A stretch of 64,000 bases of DNA from assembly GCF_026248685.1 (NCBI RefSeq), contig NZ_CP111039.1, forward strand, positions 16,216 to 80,215. The letters run 5' to 3'. The position numbers and the translations under genes are program-made. Positions 54,032 to 63,699 of this stretch are shown in pieces; the first letter of the stretch is position 1; each line of letters opens with the position of its first letter. The notes below the pieces were generated by a model. It ran no database searches. It saw only the letters and a list, made by a program, of their open reading frames with translations, and had not been told where the DNA came from. Origin of the DNA: Haladaptatus caseinilyticus. GTDB lineage: Archaea; Halobacteriota; Halobacteria; Halobacteriales; Haladaptataceae.

Positions 54032-54830
54032 CACCACTCCGTCCGGAGCTTCCAGTAGTCTCGAAAATGTCTCAGTCAGCGACCTCGCCAAGCACGTTCA
54101 ATCGCTTACTGACCGTGTTGACGACCTTGAGCAAGAAGTCGCCGAGAAAGACGAGCGAATCGACGATCTCGAACAGCGAGTCGATGAGCTCGAAGACTAT
54201 CGCACCGAGGCGACGAAAGAGCATGCTCAGGACCGACAAAAGCTCAGTCGTCTCAAAGACACGACCGAGTCCATGGAATCGGACATCGACGACCTCGACG
54301 AGATAGAGGAGAAGAACGCCCGTGTGCGAGCGTCGGTTTCGCGTATAATCAATCTCGTACGTGATTACGAGACCGAAGAGAGTGTTGACGATGACTCTCC
54401 GAACCTTGCCGCGGAAGCAACCAATGCAGGTCGCCAGCTCTTCGAGACGGTCCAGCGTTCGGAACAGAACACCGAGCTCGTCAACTTCCGCGAGAAGCGC
54501 GCCGAGAGTCAGCAAGTCGAAGACAAGTACCTCAACGTCCTCGAACACGCGAAGAACGTCGCCAAGACAAATGATGTGATGGTCGCACGGTTAGGCTATC
54601 GAGAGGTTGCGACGCATTACGGCTGTGCGTACAAGAACGACGGCTATCGCGTCATGGAGGAGATGGCCGAACGGGTGCCCGGCGTGACCTACAAGACGTC
54701 GCGAACGTTGTCGGTGGACGACGCAATGGGTGTCGGTGGTCATCACATCGAAATCACGTTCGCCCACCCCGACCTCGCCGGGTGGATGCGAGCACACGAA
54801 GCTAACGCGGGAGGGAACGGAGGGCGCTGA
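54024..54830 (+). CDS. coiled-coil protein of plasmid-type operon
   Basis: A 268-residue protein from ATG 54024 (8-bp overlap with the previous gene). Residues about 20-100 form a heptad-rich coiled coil (LTDRVDDLEQEVAEKDERID). From about residue 110 a folded domain follows, with RARVRASVSRIINLV-like helices and a C-terminal strand region (VATHYGCAYKNDGYRVMEEMAER, IEITFAHPDLAGWM). The plan resembles haloarchaeal plasmid replication- or maintenance-type proteins, but this is not proven. Confidence 0.7.
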   Translation: MSNTTPSGASSSLENVSVSDLAKHVQSLTDRVDDLEQEVAEKDERIDDLEQRVDELEDYRTEATKEHAQDRQKLSRLKDTTESMESDIDDLDEIEEKNARVRASVSRIINLVRDYETEESVDDDSPNLAAEATNAGRQLFETVQRSEQNTELVNFREKRAESQQVEDKYLNVLEHAKNVAKTNDVMVARLGYREVATHYGCAYKNDGYRVMEEMAERVPGVTYKTSRTLSVDDAMGVGGHHIEITFAHPDLAGWMRAHEANAGGNGGR

Positions 54831-55025
54831 TTATAGCGTTGTAATCACGGGGGTTCGAAGAACCCCCGCTCGAACCACGCCACCACACGAGATTCACACC
54901 GCTTTGCCGGTGACACATGGTGGTACTAGTTGGTTAGTTACGGTGGAGTGCGTCTTTTTCTGCGTCTATTTCTGCGAAACGGAGGGGGTCGCTCTCGCGA
55001 TCCCCCTCTATTATAACGTTATAAT
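54830..55025. other. operon end: paired palindromes and two strong hairpins
   Basis: A 16-bp near-palindrome ATTATAGCGTTGTAAT (54830-54845) overlaps the stop codon, and a perfect palindrome ATTATAACGTTATAAT is at 55010-55025. Between them are a 9-bp perfect hairpin (54848-54856 with 54860-54868) and a second GC-rich hairpin (54982-55008, one bulge). It probably ends the operon, but the two matching palindromes suggest additional binding or recombination sites. Confidence 0.5.
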
Positions 55026-55186
55026 CGATTGCTCTCACTAGCGACCGTCGAGGACGGTTTAATTGAGATCGTGCCGACGTGGTTCGATCTGACGAACCAG
55101 TAGTTGAACGTCACCCATGTCCTACAAAGTCAGAACGTTCGGATCCTTCGCTCCGTGAGCGCGCGAAAATAGCGGGGCAGTGCGAA

Positions 55187-58100
55187 CTATGTGTGTTCGT
55201 CCAAGAACTGTTCTGCGGTGTCGTCCCTGTCGCTGAAGTAGTCCTCAGCGATGTCCAGCGCGGTTCGCCTCGTTTCCGGATCGTCAAGTCCGGGTTCAAG
55301 GATGGCTGCGGTGGTGTCGGTAAACGAGATCCAATCCGGCCGAGTTTCTTGATTCATGAGTGCAGCGTATACCTCGACGACCAGACTGGGATGTGCCTCG
55401 GCATAGTCCTCCAAGTATGATTCGACCGTCTCCCAGGCCCGTCTCTCACGCGCGATGAACGGGGCGGTGTCGATAATCAAGGGTGCTATGTCTTCGAACG
55501 CAGTCCGCTCCGAGATCAGGGGGAGCCACTCGACGAACCACTGGAACTCCACGGCGTAGGCGTCCGCGTCATCGACCTGCGTAATCCGCTGTTCCCACAG
55601 TGCTTGGACTTTGTCCCAGTCATCGCGCATCTCATCGTTGTCTTCTCCCCACCGCCAGAGCTGCCACGCTACCTGTCGGGCCAGGTCTGGTTCCTCCTTG
55701 TCGTAGAGATAGGACAGGAGGCTTTGGCGGTCATCACGTTCATCGTACTCGTTAAGGTAGTCGTTGAGTAGGTGGGCTGCAAGTCCACGTTCGACCCCAT
55801 GGATGGCCGTGTTCTCACCAGCGGCGAGCATGTCGATGCCGTGGAGGTAGCAGGGGCGAAGGTGGTCGAACAATGTTTCGTGCGGCCGACTGTATGCAAG
55901 GTAGGCGTCCCAAATGGCGGAAAAAAGGTTTTTGGCGCGGAGGGTCTGGTTGCGGGGGAACAGCGTGTCGAAGTTGTCGAGGACGAGGTTGTGGTCGAAG
56001 CTCCAGATGGTGTTGAGCCAGCGTCCGATGGTTGCACGGGTGGAACGGGATTCTTGCTGCATTATGGTCTCGATTCGCTCGCGGACAGCTGGCTCGAAGC
56101 CGGATTCCTGCTCCTCGGTGTACCCCTCGTAGCCGCGCTGGTTGGCGCGGCGGGCGGAGTACATGAGAAGTGCTCCCAGGGCGAGCGGTCGAACCGAGTT
56201 TATCGCCACGTGTGCGGGGTCGTTGTAGCCGGCGTATCCCTCCGGGGGATGTTCGCGTTCATCGGTCGGGTCGGGGTCGTCGAGCTGGATGAAGAGAATC
56301 TGCTTGATCCGGTCGTTGTGGGCGTGGATGGATTCGATTGTGTCGGTGCTGTACGCCTCGCGGAAGAGCCGTGCGACATTCATGCGGGCCGATTCGGACC
56401 AGTCTTCGGGGTTCGTGGCGACGGCCTCGCAGAGATCGAGGAACGGTGTCCACGGGAAGTCGGATGGGACGGACTCAGGGTCGTCGTCGATCTGCTTCTG
56501 TAGTCCGCGGAGGAGTTCGCTGACGTACGTGGAGGGGGCATCCTGTAACCGGGGGATGTCGTCTTGGAACGCAGTGGCCTCTTCGAGGATTCGCGGGATG
56601 GAGGCTTCGGCGAGTCCTCGTGGGCTGACCTCGGAAAGTCCGCCGGTACCGGATTCGCGTTCTTCCCAGCCGGTCGTTTCGAATGGTTCATCGATGAGGT
56701 AGTCGATGAGGTCGCTGGGAGGCATCTCCCTGGTTTCCTCTTCGGGAAGTGGGCTTTCCTGTGAGACGGATCCACCACTGGTCTTGACGAGTGAGAGGAC
56801 GTCGTCCGGTTCTCCGTACTCGTCGATGAGCTGGTCGAGGTACTGGGCGTGTTCGTCCGTGAGGTTGTCCCTGATCAGCCAGAGTCGGTCGCGGGCCCAT
56901 CGGGCTATCTCAGCTTCCGCGAGTTCGTCCGCCGTGTAATCATCGAACCGTTCACTTCGCTGTTCAGCGGCTTCTTCTATTGAGGTGCGAGTGGGGACGT
57001 CGGTGATAATCTCGATGACGCGGAGTTGATCTTCCTCGGACAGAACCGTGAACCCGTCTCGGAGGAGGCGGAGGAAGTCCTCTTTTGTCCAGACCTCCGT
57101 GTAGTTGGATTCGTCGAGGAGTTCGATCCTTACAGGGCCGGGATATTGATCCCTATACTCCTTGAGCACGTAGAGTCCGAGCCGTCGAAACAGGGTGATG
57201 TCATCGAGGTATCGTTCGATGAGGTCGTGGTGCGACTCCTCCGCGGGGTTCTGTTCGAACCAGTGGTCTAACGCTTCGCGGTGTGTTCTGATGAGCAAGA
57301 TTTTGAGGTCGGTTGAGCTCTGGTTCGACAGGTCTGAGCCCGCGATGCTGGTCGTTATCGGGCCCACAATCGCGTTGATGTCCTTGTCCTGAATCTCGGA
57401 TTCTATCGTGACTGCTTCCCGAAGGCGCGATTCAAGGACGTCGATCGCGTTCTCTCCTTCTGCTTCGACGAGGGTGTCGAGGGTTTCATTCAACACGGAT
57501 TCCAGACTGTAGAGGTGGGTGACGGGTTGAGCCCTGTTGGATTCGTCGTCGGTGGGTTGGCGCGGTTGGAGGAGTGCGTCGAGCAGGTCCAGACCTGCGC
57601 TGGTTTCACCAGCTTCGATGAGATCCTGGAGAAGTCTGGTTGCTTGGGTGTCGTGCCAGTCGGATGGCGTTTGTGTGACGGAGGCCTGAACGACATCGAC
57701 GAGGTCCGCCGCGACATCGAACGGTAGTTCACGGATCACCGTGACGACCAAGCCGAGCGAGTGGCGATCGTCTGTCTGGATGTCCCGAACGATTTCGGCC
57801 ACGATTTCGGGATGGTATGGTGCGAGGTCGCGGAGGTAACCGATCAGGATGTTAGGAGGGTCGGTATAGTCGCCCCGGTCGTGGAGGGCTTCTGCCCAGG
57901 ATACGTGAGTGTTACTGTCGAAAAAATAGTTGTAGAGTGTGTCGCGGTTCTGGAGGTTGTCCAGTATGAGACTTGCGAATTCGTCGTTCCCGGAGATGTC
58001 CCACGTCTTGATCTCGTCCAGAATCGTCTTGGCGGTGTAGTCGCCGAGGCCCGTTTCGTCGTCGAGCATCTCTTCGAGGAACTGTCGAGCGTGGTCGGCG

Positions 58101-59701
58101 GTGTCGGAGTTGACGGGTATGGCGCCGATCTGGTCGGCCGTGTCGCCTTCGCTCTGCATATAGAGCACGAGCATGAACCGGAAGATGTCTTTTCCCAGCC
58201 GTTCATCGAGCCGGGATGTGACCTCTTGGATGGGCCTGTTGTCCTGCACGGCGTTCCAGGCGTAGAGGTACCGTTGGAAGTCGAGGTGGCGGAACCGGTA
58301 CTTGCGGTTGCCGGGTCGGTCGGTTGATTCTTCGATGACGCCCCTGTTTATAAGTCGTTGGTCAATCCAGTCCTGACTGGTGCCGACGGTAAATATATTG
58401 AGTCCGTCAGACTGATCCTCTATCGCGTCGACGGCATACTCGACGAGTCGTTCGATGATGTCGTCACCGCTCCGTGTCCCATCATTCGGGTGATCCTCGC
58501 GGCCGAGCTGCTCCCGGAACTTATCCCAGAGCGATATTTCGCCGCTGATGCCGCTGAAATCGACACCGTCCTTTGCGAGCTGGGCGATGATATCGAGGTT
58601 CTCGATTTTCCGGCCGATCTGGATGAGGTCGTCGCTCGGTGATTCTCCGATTAGTTCCTGGACGTGCTCTTCTGCGTCTGTCGTTCGCAGTAAGCCGATG
58701 GTCAAGCGAGTGGTGAACGATTTTGCGTTATCCAGTGGTTCGTATTCTCGTCGGACGGTGAGGTCGTGGTCACGGCAGCCGAAGGCAACGGTGACGTTAT
58801 CAAGGTTTGTGACATCTAGGATGAAGTCGCGGTAGACGTTCCCGGTCTCGCGGTCGATATCATCTAATTGGTCAACGATGATAAGGATGCGGTTGAGGAC
58901 AGCGACCTGTTCGATGGGGCGTTCTATCCCGTCGTCGAAGCCGAGCTCAGTCGAGAGCTCTGACCGGTTCCTGACCGTCGAATGCGCGCTGGCGTCGATG
59001 AACAAAGTGTTTCCATCCCATTCGTCTGTAACCCTTGCTAGGACGCCACTTTTGCCTACTCCACCTTCTCCGGTCACGATCACGCTTTCGCCGTTAGAGA
59101 GCTGTTCTAATGCACGGCCAGTTTCTGGCCGATCGATGTGGCCAATTCCTTCAATTGTGGTCTGTATCCGGTTCAAGGCGTGGTCCGCCTCATCTGAAAA
59201 GCGGCTCTTTATTGTTTGCAAGCTTGGATATCGGTTTTTCAGTGCGCTCCTGTTGGATATTATCATAAGGAGTGTCGCAATGCTCAAGACGTTGAATCCG
59301 GCTGCAGCCTCGATTATTGAATATTCGAGCGGTTCTGGCCGAAGGAAGTTCAGGAGGACGTAAAGCACAGCTACGCCGATACCAGTCAGGAGTAAGTAGA
59401 GGAGACCTGACAGTATGATACCTGTCCGCTGTCGGAATCTTTTCTTAGTCGTGTACTGCGAGGCGTCATAGAGGAAGTAGAACGCGAGGGCGATACTGGT
59501 AGCAAATCCGGCTGCGAGTACACCCAATGCCCAGTCTGTCCGAGATATTTGTGGGCCGATAGCGCGAAATCTAAACAGGAGAAGAAGGACAATGGCTGCT
59601 ACTCCGCGAACGACGATATGGTTAGCGAAATCAAGCTCCCCGCCAAATGTAGTATATTCGATTATCACCTCCTTGAGGCAGGAGAGATACATATTGAGCA
59701 A
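55187..59701 (-). CDS. STAND-type NTPase with N-terminal membrane segments
   Basis: A 1504-residue minus-strand protein. Four hydrophobic helices lie at about residues 30-47, 58-78, 94-120 and 131-150. A STAND/NACHT-like P-loop follows: Walker A GEGGVGKSG at 211-219 and Walker B ILIIVDQLDDID at about 272-283. The remaining ~1100 residues are mostly helical, as in HEAT- or TPR-type sensor regions. STAND NTPases in prokaryotes sense phage proteins and then trigger an effector; here the membrane segments could be the effector or anchor. The gene stands alone, without a recognisable nuclease partner. Confidence 0.75.
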   Translation of the reverse strand: MLNMYLSCLKEVIIEYTTFGGELDFANHIVVRGVAAIVLLLLFRFRAIGPQISRTDWALGVLAAGFATSIALAFYFLYDASQYTTKKRFRQRTGIILSGLLYLLLTGIGVAVLYVLLNFLRPEPLEYSIIEAAAGFNVLSIATLLMIISNRSALKNRYPSLQTIKSRFSDEADHALNRIQTTIEGIGHIDRPETGRALEQLSNGESVIVTGEGGVGKSGVLARVTDEWDGNTLFIDASAHSTVRNRSELSTELGFDDGIERPIEQVAVLNRILIIVDQLDDIDRETGNVYRDFILDVTNLDNVTVAFGCRDHDLTVRREYEPLDNAKSFTTRLTIGLLRTTDAEEHVQELIGESPSDDLIQIGRKIENLDIIAQLAKDGVDFSGISGEISLWDKFREQLGREDHPNDGTRSGDDIIERLVEYAVDAIEDQSDGLNIFTVGTSQDWIDQRLINRGVIEESTDRPGNRKYRFRHLDFQRYLYAWNAVQDNRPIQEVTSRLDERLGKDIFRFMLVLYMQSEGDTADQIGAIPVNSDTADHARQFLEEMLDDETGLGDYTAKTILDEIKTWDISGNDEFASLILDNLQNRDTLYNYFFDSNTHVSWAEALHDRGDYTDPPNILIGYLRDLAPYHPEIVAEIVRDIQTDDRHSLGLVVTVIRELPFDVAADLVDVVQASVTQTPSDWHDTQATRLLQDLIEAGETSAGLDLLDALLQPRQPTDDESNRAQPVTHLYSLESVLNETLDTLVEAEGENAIDVLESRLREAVTIESEIQDKDINAIVGPITTSIAGSDLSNQSSTDLKILLIRTHREALDHWFEQNPAEESHHDLIERYLDDITLFRRLGLYVLKEYRDQYPGPVRIELLDESNYTEVWTKEDFLRLLRDGFTVLSEEDQLRVIEIITDVPTRTSIEEAAEQRSERFDDYTADELAEAEIARWARDRLWLIRDNLTDEHAQYLDQLIDEYGEPDDVLSLVKTSGGSVSQESPLPEEETREMPPSDLIDYLIDEPFETTGWEERESGTGGLSEVSPRGLAEASIPRILEEATAFQDDIPRLQDAPSTYVSELLRGLQKQIDDDPESVPSDFPWTPFLDLCEAVATNPEDWSESARMNVARLFREAYSTDTIESIHAHNDRIKQILFIQLDDPDPTDEREHPPEGYAGYNDPAHVAINSVRPLALGALLMYSARRANQRGYEGYTEEQESGFEPAVRERIETIMQQESRSTRATIGRWLNTIWSFDHNLVLDNFDTLFPRNQTLRAKNLFSAIWDAYLAYSRPHETLFDHLRPCYLHGIDMLAAGENTAIHGVERGLAAHLLNDYLNEYDERDDRQSLLSYLYDKEEPDLARQVAWQLWRWGEDNDEMRDDWDKVQALWEQRITQVDDADAYAVEFQWFVEWLPLISERTAFEDIAPLIIDTAPFIARERRAWETVESYLEDYAEAHPSLVVEVYAALMNQETRPDWISFTDTTAAILEPGLDDPETRRTALDIAEDYFSDRDDTAEQFLDEHT

Positions 59702-59913
59702 ATTCTAATGCGAGTATTATAATAGTTTTGTGATACCAACGTACGAATGTGATAGGATGGTTCTGACCATTCCACTCCGAACTGGGTAGACGTGAGGGGA
59801 CGTTGTCTTCGTGGTTGACGTTACCGAGCATGACGGGAGGATCGGTTTAGATACGCACATGGGAATCACTCGGCAAGACTTTTACACGCACAAATCACGA
59901 GTGATGAGAAGAG

Positions 59914-60384
59914 ATGGTATCGAGAAATGTCAAAGCACTCAAAGCCGATGGCCCGGCCACTCCTGACGAACTTCCAACGACGGTTAGCCGCACAGACAAG
60001 GAGGCAGGACTCCACAAATTCACGCTGAGCGGCGGCCACGGGACAGGTTCCCCAATGGGTGGGCGAATTACACCGATTTACTACCTTCCGACCCACGACC
60101 GCGAAATCGTGATTCAGGCGTTCCTCGATGCGAATCCCGGTCTCGTCGAGTCAAAAACGAAACGCGGGCTCCACCGTGCGATTCGTGCACAGGGATGGTC
60201 GTGGCAGGACGCCGCTCGCAACGTGACCGAGGACTATTACAAAGACACAGCAGAATCGAAAAGCGATCACCCCCATTCGGAGTACGAGATGCCGGATCAC
60301 GAGTGTGATTTCTGTGGCGAAACAGTCCCACAAAGCAAATACCCCCAGCACCTCCGAACTGATTGTCCGAACACGGGGACGTAG
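59914..60384 (+). CDS. haloarchaeal zinc-finger protein
   Basis: A 156-residue protein from ATG 59914. A helical N-terminal two-thirds is followed by a C-terminal zinc finger CDFCGETVPQSKYPQHLRTDC (C-x2-C...H-x4-C). Probably DNA-binding. Monocistronic and divergent from the STAND gene. Confidence 0.7.
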   Translation: MVSRNVKALKADGPATPDELPTTVSRTDKEAGLHKFTLSGGHGTGSPMGGRITPIYYLPTHDREIVIQAFLDANPGLVESKTKRGLHRAIRAQGWSWQDAARNVTEDYYKDTAESKSDHPHSEYEMPDHECDFCGETVPQSKYPQHLRTDCPNTGT

Positions 60385-60629
60385 CCGACTGTTTCGAGCG
60401 TTGGTGAACAGAGCGTCACGAACGATGGCGGGTCGGTCGTCTTGAAAGCAGAGTATTGCTGATAATGAATGAGAATTAGTGGAAACGATGAGCCCCGATA
60501 CGAACGGTCTCATCCCATATTATCGTATAAAAATACCTCTTAATCCCATGATTGAAATTATCATAACGTGTTGATTCCAATAGATTTTAGCCGGTAGAGA
60601 CACTTACTCTCAGGAAAGGTCGTCCGCCC

Positions 60630-61369
60630 ATGAATCGATCTCACGTCACTTCCCTCCTCATTACAATGTTCGCTATAGCGGTTCTCGGTATTGCCGCTAG
60701 CACGTTACAGTCTGCCCATCCAGCTAGCAATCACCAGGAAACGGCTGTAGAGACTCCGGAGGGGTCTCACGCTGGCGGACAGGCAAGCTAGAGTCAGTCA
60801 CAGTCCGGTGGACAACCAGTAACCCACTTTGTCTTCCCCGAGTTAGACATGGAAAAGGGCCTGAATGACCGTCGGGTACAATCAGGCAACGCACTCACTC
60901 GACTTACACTCGGGATAGGGCTCTTACTCTTCGGTGCAATACTCGACATTTGGTATCTCACTACCGATGATGTGCGTGGCGAAACAGTACCCGACGAAGG
61001 GACTGACACGGTAGTTACCGAGCCCGAGTCGTCCACTCCTCGATGATAGTCAACGATGCACCACTGACGAACGACGTGTATCGAGCGTGGCGATCCATGA
61101 TCACGTCTCTCGGCTCACCGTGGGAAAATCAAGAAACACCCGCAGAACTCGAACAACGCGCAATTACAGCACGTCTCCCGGAAGCACCGGTACACGAGTT
61201 AACCGAGTTGTTCCGCTCGGTTCGGTATGGTGGATGACATCCGACCGATTCCCGCGAGCGGCGCGCACGAAGTGCACTCGACGAGATTCAGCAGTCGAAG
61301 GACGCGAATGACACTGATTCCGCTGTTTTCACGTCGGAGAAATACAAGCGGTGGTCTTTGCTATTCTGA
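60630..61369 (+). pseudogene. DUF4129-domain protein, broken in three places
   Basis: An exported protein in pieces. The frame from ATG 60630 has a signal-type N-terminus and stops at TAG 60789-60791. The same frame continues (ATG 60849) to a membrane helix (LTRLTLGIGLLLFGAILDIWYL), then a frameshift at about 61043. The DUF4129 C-terminus is then read in another frame (VYRAWRSMITSLGSPW ... HELTELFRSVRYGG) to TGA 61235-61237, and continues after it as PTDSRERRARSALDEIQQSKDAND. Three disabling changes make a single gene inactive. DUF4129 proteins are membrane-linked, transglutaminase-cluster partners. Confidence 0.75.
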
Positions 61370-61596
61370 TCCGTAATCAGTAAGTCGGAGTTTTCCCTCG
61401 ACTTCGTAAAGATGGCCTTGTTGTACAATCGTTCGATGATATCTTCGGCAGTAGGCCGCTCAAGATCTTCTTCCTCCTTCAAAATCGTATAGGCATGCTC
61501 GTAGGTGAACTCTTCTTCATCCGGAAGTCTCTTCGCGAGTGCATCAAGTGCGTCTTGCGCAAGTGGGGTGAGTGGCGACGTCTCGTTTGGACCCAT
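61288..61596 (-). CDS. small helical protein, winged-helix-like
   Basis: About 102 residues from ATG 61596. Helices LAQDALDALAKRLPDEEEFTYEHAYTILKEEEDLERPTAEDIIERLYNKAIF with a strand pair at the end (LLITDQNSKDHRLYFSDV) fit a small winged-helix protein. It overlaps the end of the DUF4129 pseudogene on the other strand. No family recognised. Confidence 0.6.
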   Translation of the reverse strand: MGPNETSPLTPLAQDALDALAKRLPDEEEFTYEHAYTILKEEEDLERPTAEDIIERLYNKAIFTKSRENSDLLITDQNSKDHRLYFSDVKTAESVSFASFDC

Positions 61597-61895
61597 TCGT
61601 ACGACCAAATTCGAGGACGCGATAGGTAAACCCTCGGACAGAGTCTAGTCGTGACACTACCAGCTCAGTGTGACAAGGGGAAAAAGCAGACAACATGGAT
61701 GCATGGGTTGGGATGAGCACAAGAACCCACGTCACCTGCTGGGTTACGCTGACTGCACTTGACGCTTCGTACCCGACGGATAAAGAGTTCAGCCAACCAG
61801 ATCGGAAGTGAAACTGAAGACACGGGAGGATTTGCGACACCAACGTTTCTCACCACCAACGCCGAGAGTCCATCTGCCAAGACGAATCTTCTTAG

Positions 61896-61914
61896 GTTAG
61901 TATGCCATACTAAT
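61896..61914. promoter_or_regulatory. palindrome GTTAGTAT-N3-ATACTAAT, copy 3
   Basis: Ends 5 bp before the ATG of the AbrB-like gene. Same sequence as at 23430 and 23796, so a shared operator is likely, and autoregulation by the AbrB-like protein is possible. Confidence 0.65.
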
Positions 61915-61919
61915 CACCA

Positions 61920-62339
61920 ATGCCCAATAAAATCAAACGATCCGGCGATGGCCTCGCTCTCCAGGTCACAAAGCCTGCACGAGCCGCCGGACTCGTTGAA
62001 CAGACCGACGACGAGCCGACCCGTCTTGCAGACATCCGCGTGTTTGCATTCGATGGTCTCCTCCTCGTCATCGACCTCAACCGCATCACTGATGAGAATA
62101 TCGTCGAACTCGCAACGTCAGCTGCGCTCGACACCGTCTCGATCCACCGAGTTGCAAACGCCTCACTCCAAATCGCAGGCAATGGATATCAGGTGCAACT
62201 GCCGGGTGCTACAGATGCAGGATTTCACGTTGGTGATCGAGCGCCCTGCACGCCAGCGCCGAATCTGCTCGTGATTGCAGCAGAGGGATCCAAACGAGTG
62301 GCAGCAGATATCGTGACGATTCGGAAAGAACAGGTCTGA
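61920..62339 (+). CDS. tandem AbrB-like regulator
   Basis: A 139-residue protein. Two swapped-hairpin-like (AbrB/SpoVT) halves are seen: residues about 3-50 (KIKRSGDGLALQVTKPARAAGL, then FDGLLLVIDL) and about 80-125 (ASLQIAGNGYQVQLPGATDAGFHVGDRA, then LLVIAA). Both have the G-x-x-x-x-L/V-x-L/V-P pattern. Such proteins bind palindromic operators. Its start abuts palindrome copy 3, and copy 4 lies just downstream. Confidence 0.6.
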   Translation: MPNKIKRSGDGLALQVTKPARAAGLVEQTDDEPTRLADIRVFAFDGLLLVIDLNRITDENIVELATSAALDTVSIHRVANASLQIAGNGYQVQLPGATDAGFHVGDRAPCTPAPNLLVIAAEGSKRVAADIVTIRKEQV

Positions 62340-62356
62340 AAGGAATCGCGCCGGAA

Positions 62357-62375
62357 GTTAGTATTATATACTAAC
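62357..62375. promoter_or_regulatory. palindrome GTTAGTAT-N3-ATACTAAC, copy 4
   Basis: Perfect 8-bp arms with a TAT spacer, 18 bp after the AbrB-like stop and about 130 bp before the MNT/HEPN pair. It may regulate that pair. Confidence 0.65.
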
Positions 62376-62504
62376 CATAGCCCAACCGTTTTCTTTTTGC
62401 TACCCTTCGGTACACTCTGATTCCACATTTCTCATACCGGCACTGTATGACAAGTCGGAGATGTGCGTATAAACTTTATATATTAGTGGCTACTAAGGGT
62501 ATCC

Positions 62505-63215
62505 ATGGAGAGTGGGAGTATCCAACAAGCGGAATCAACAGGAGGCGAAGAAACATCCGAGGCGACAATACAGGTACCTGTACCAGCCAACAACGCAAAT
62601 CTCTATCGGCACAAAGCAACGGATGAATTACTCCAATTTTTAATAGGCCGTCCTTTCGAGGAGTATACAATCCGAACACTTGCGTCGATCGTAGACGTCA
62701 CACATCGAACTGTCGGAAAAGCAGTCAATGTGCTCGCGTCGAATGACCTCGTCCACATCCGACACAAGGGGAACAAGAAACTCGTCAGTATCAATCGAGA
62801 GCGTGTGACGATTCCAGACAATCCGTTGCTCCGTATCCCACAGACAGAATTCCACGCACCGGTACGAACTGCCGTTGAGACACTCGCTAATGAACTCGAT
62901 GATGTGCTCGGAATGCTCGTCTACGGGAGTGTCGCACGTGGGGAAGCCGATCGACAAAGCGACATTGATCTCTGGATACTGGTTCGCGAACATCGCGGAC
63001 GCAACCAACGACGCGCAGCTCAAATCGGTAAAGAACTCGCCTCACAGCAATTCAATGGAGAACGGTACGACTTTCACATTGTGGTTGAATCTCCTGCGTC
63101 TGTACCGGCACACACCGAAGACATCGCTGAAACGGTCGTCTCCGGGATCACGCTTTCTGAGACTGGAGAGTTCGAGAAATTCCAATTGATAATGGAGGAT
63201 CTAGTCGATGAGTGA
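62505..63215 (+). CDS. nucleotidyltransferase (MNT-type) with N-terminal HTH
   Basis: A 236-residue protein. An HTH region (TIRTLASIVDVTHRTVGKAVNVLASNDLVHI) is followed by a minimal nucleotidyltransferase core: YGSVARGEADRQSDIDLWILV (G-S-x(n)-D-x-D). MNT proteins usually pair with a HEPN toxin and modify it (for example by AMPylation or di-AMPylation) to neutralise it. It overlaps the HEPN gene by 8 bp. Confidence 0.85.
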   Translation: MESGSIQQAESTGGEETSEATIQVPVPANNANLYRHKATDELLQFLIGRPFEEYTIRTLASIVDVTHRTVGKAVNVLASNDLVHIRHKGNKKLVSINRERVTIPDNPLLRIPQTEFHAPVRTAVETLANELDDVLGMLVYGSVARGEADRQSDIDLWILVREHRGRNQRRAAQIGKELASQQFNGERYDFHIVVESPASVPAHTEDIAETVVSGITLSETGEFEKFQLIMEDLVDE

Positions 63216-63699
63216 CGATCCAAAGGTGGTTACAGATGTACTCGAAGAGGCGCATCGGTCTTTTGAGCGAGGTGGAACCCCAGAAGAAGGACTTGCCGAG
63301 CTCACTGAAGAGGAAGCACAACTCAAAAAGGCATGTCGACTGATTGCTGCCGCACAAACCCTTCAAGACCAAAATGGCTACCATACAGCGGTCGTCGAAC
63401 TTGCATTCGGAGCAATTGAGCGGTCATTCGAATTTTACGCCATCGCGATGAGTGACGATGCGGTTCATGATTTTATGGATCACGAGTACGCGTATCAACG
63501 TGCCTTTGAACTGGGAGTGATCAGCGACGATTTGAAACAAGACTTCCAAGCACTGTACAACGAGAACCGAGCGGCGTCGTATTATTCCGGGCGGGCGGTT
63601 ACCGCTGAGCAGGCAGATGCGATGCTCGAACTTGCGATAACGATACATGAGTTCCTACGGGATCATCCACGAGACCATTTCAACTGCCTTTGTGGATGA
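63208..63699 (+). CDS. HEPN-type partner of the MNT protein
   Basis: A 163-residue helical protein overlapping the MNT gene. The helix pattern (AACRLIAAAQTLQDQNGYHTAVVELAFGAIERSFEFYAIAM) and NENRAASYYSGRA motif resemble HEPN partners of MNT proteins. I see R-x4-Y instead of R-x4-H, so RNase activity is uncertain. MNT-HEPN pairs act as toxin-antitoxin or defence modules. The gene runs straight into a UPF0175 fragment. Confidence 0.75.
   Translation: MSDDPKVVTDVLEEAHRSFERGGTPEEGLAELTEEEAQLKKACRLIAAAQTLQDQNGYHTAVVELAFGAIERSFEFYAIAMSDDAVHDFMDHEYAYQRAFELGVISDDLKQDFQALYNENRAASYYSGRAVTAEQADAMLELAITIHEFLRDHPRDHFNCLCG

Noticed and set aside
55772..56503. A 243-residue plus-strand frame inside the STAND gene
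   Set aside because: Antisense to a long coding region, with Val/Gly/Glu-rich shadow composition.
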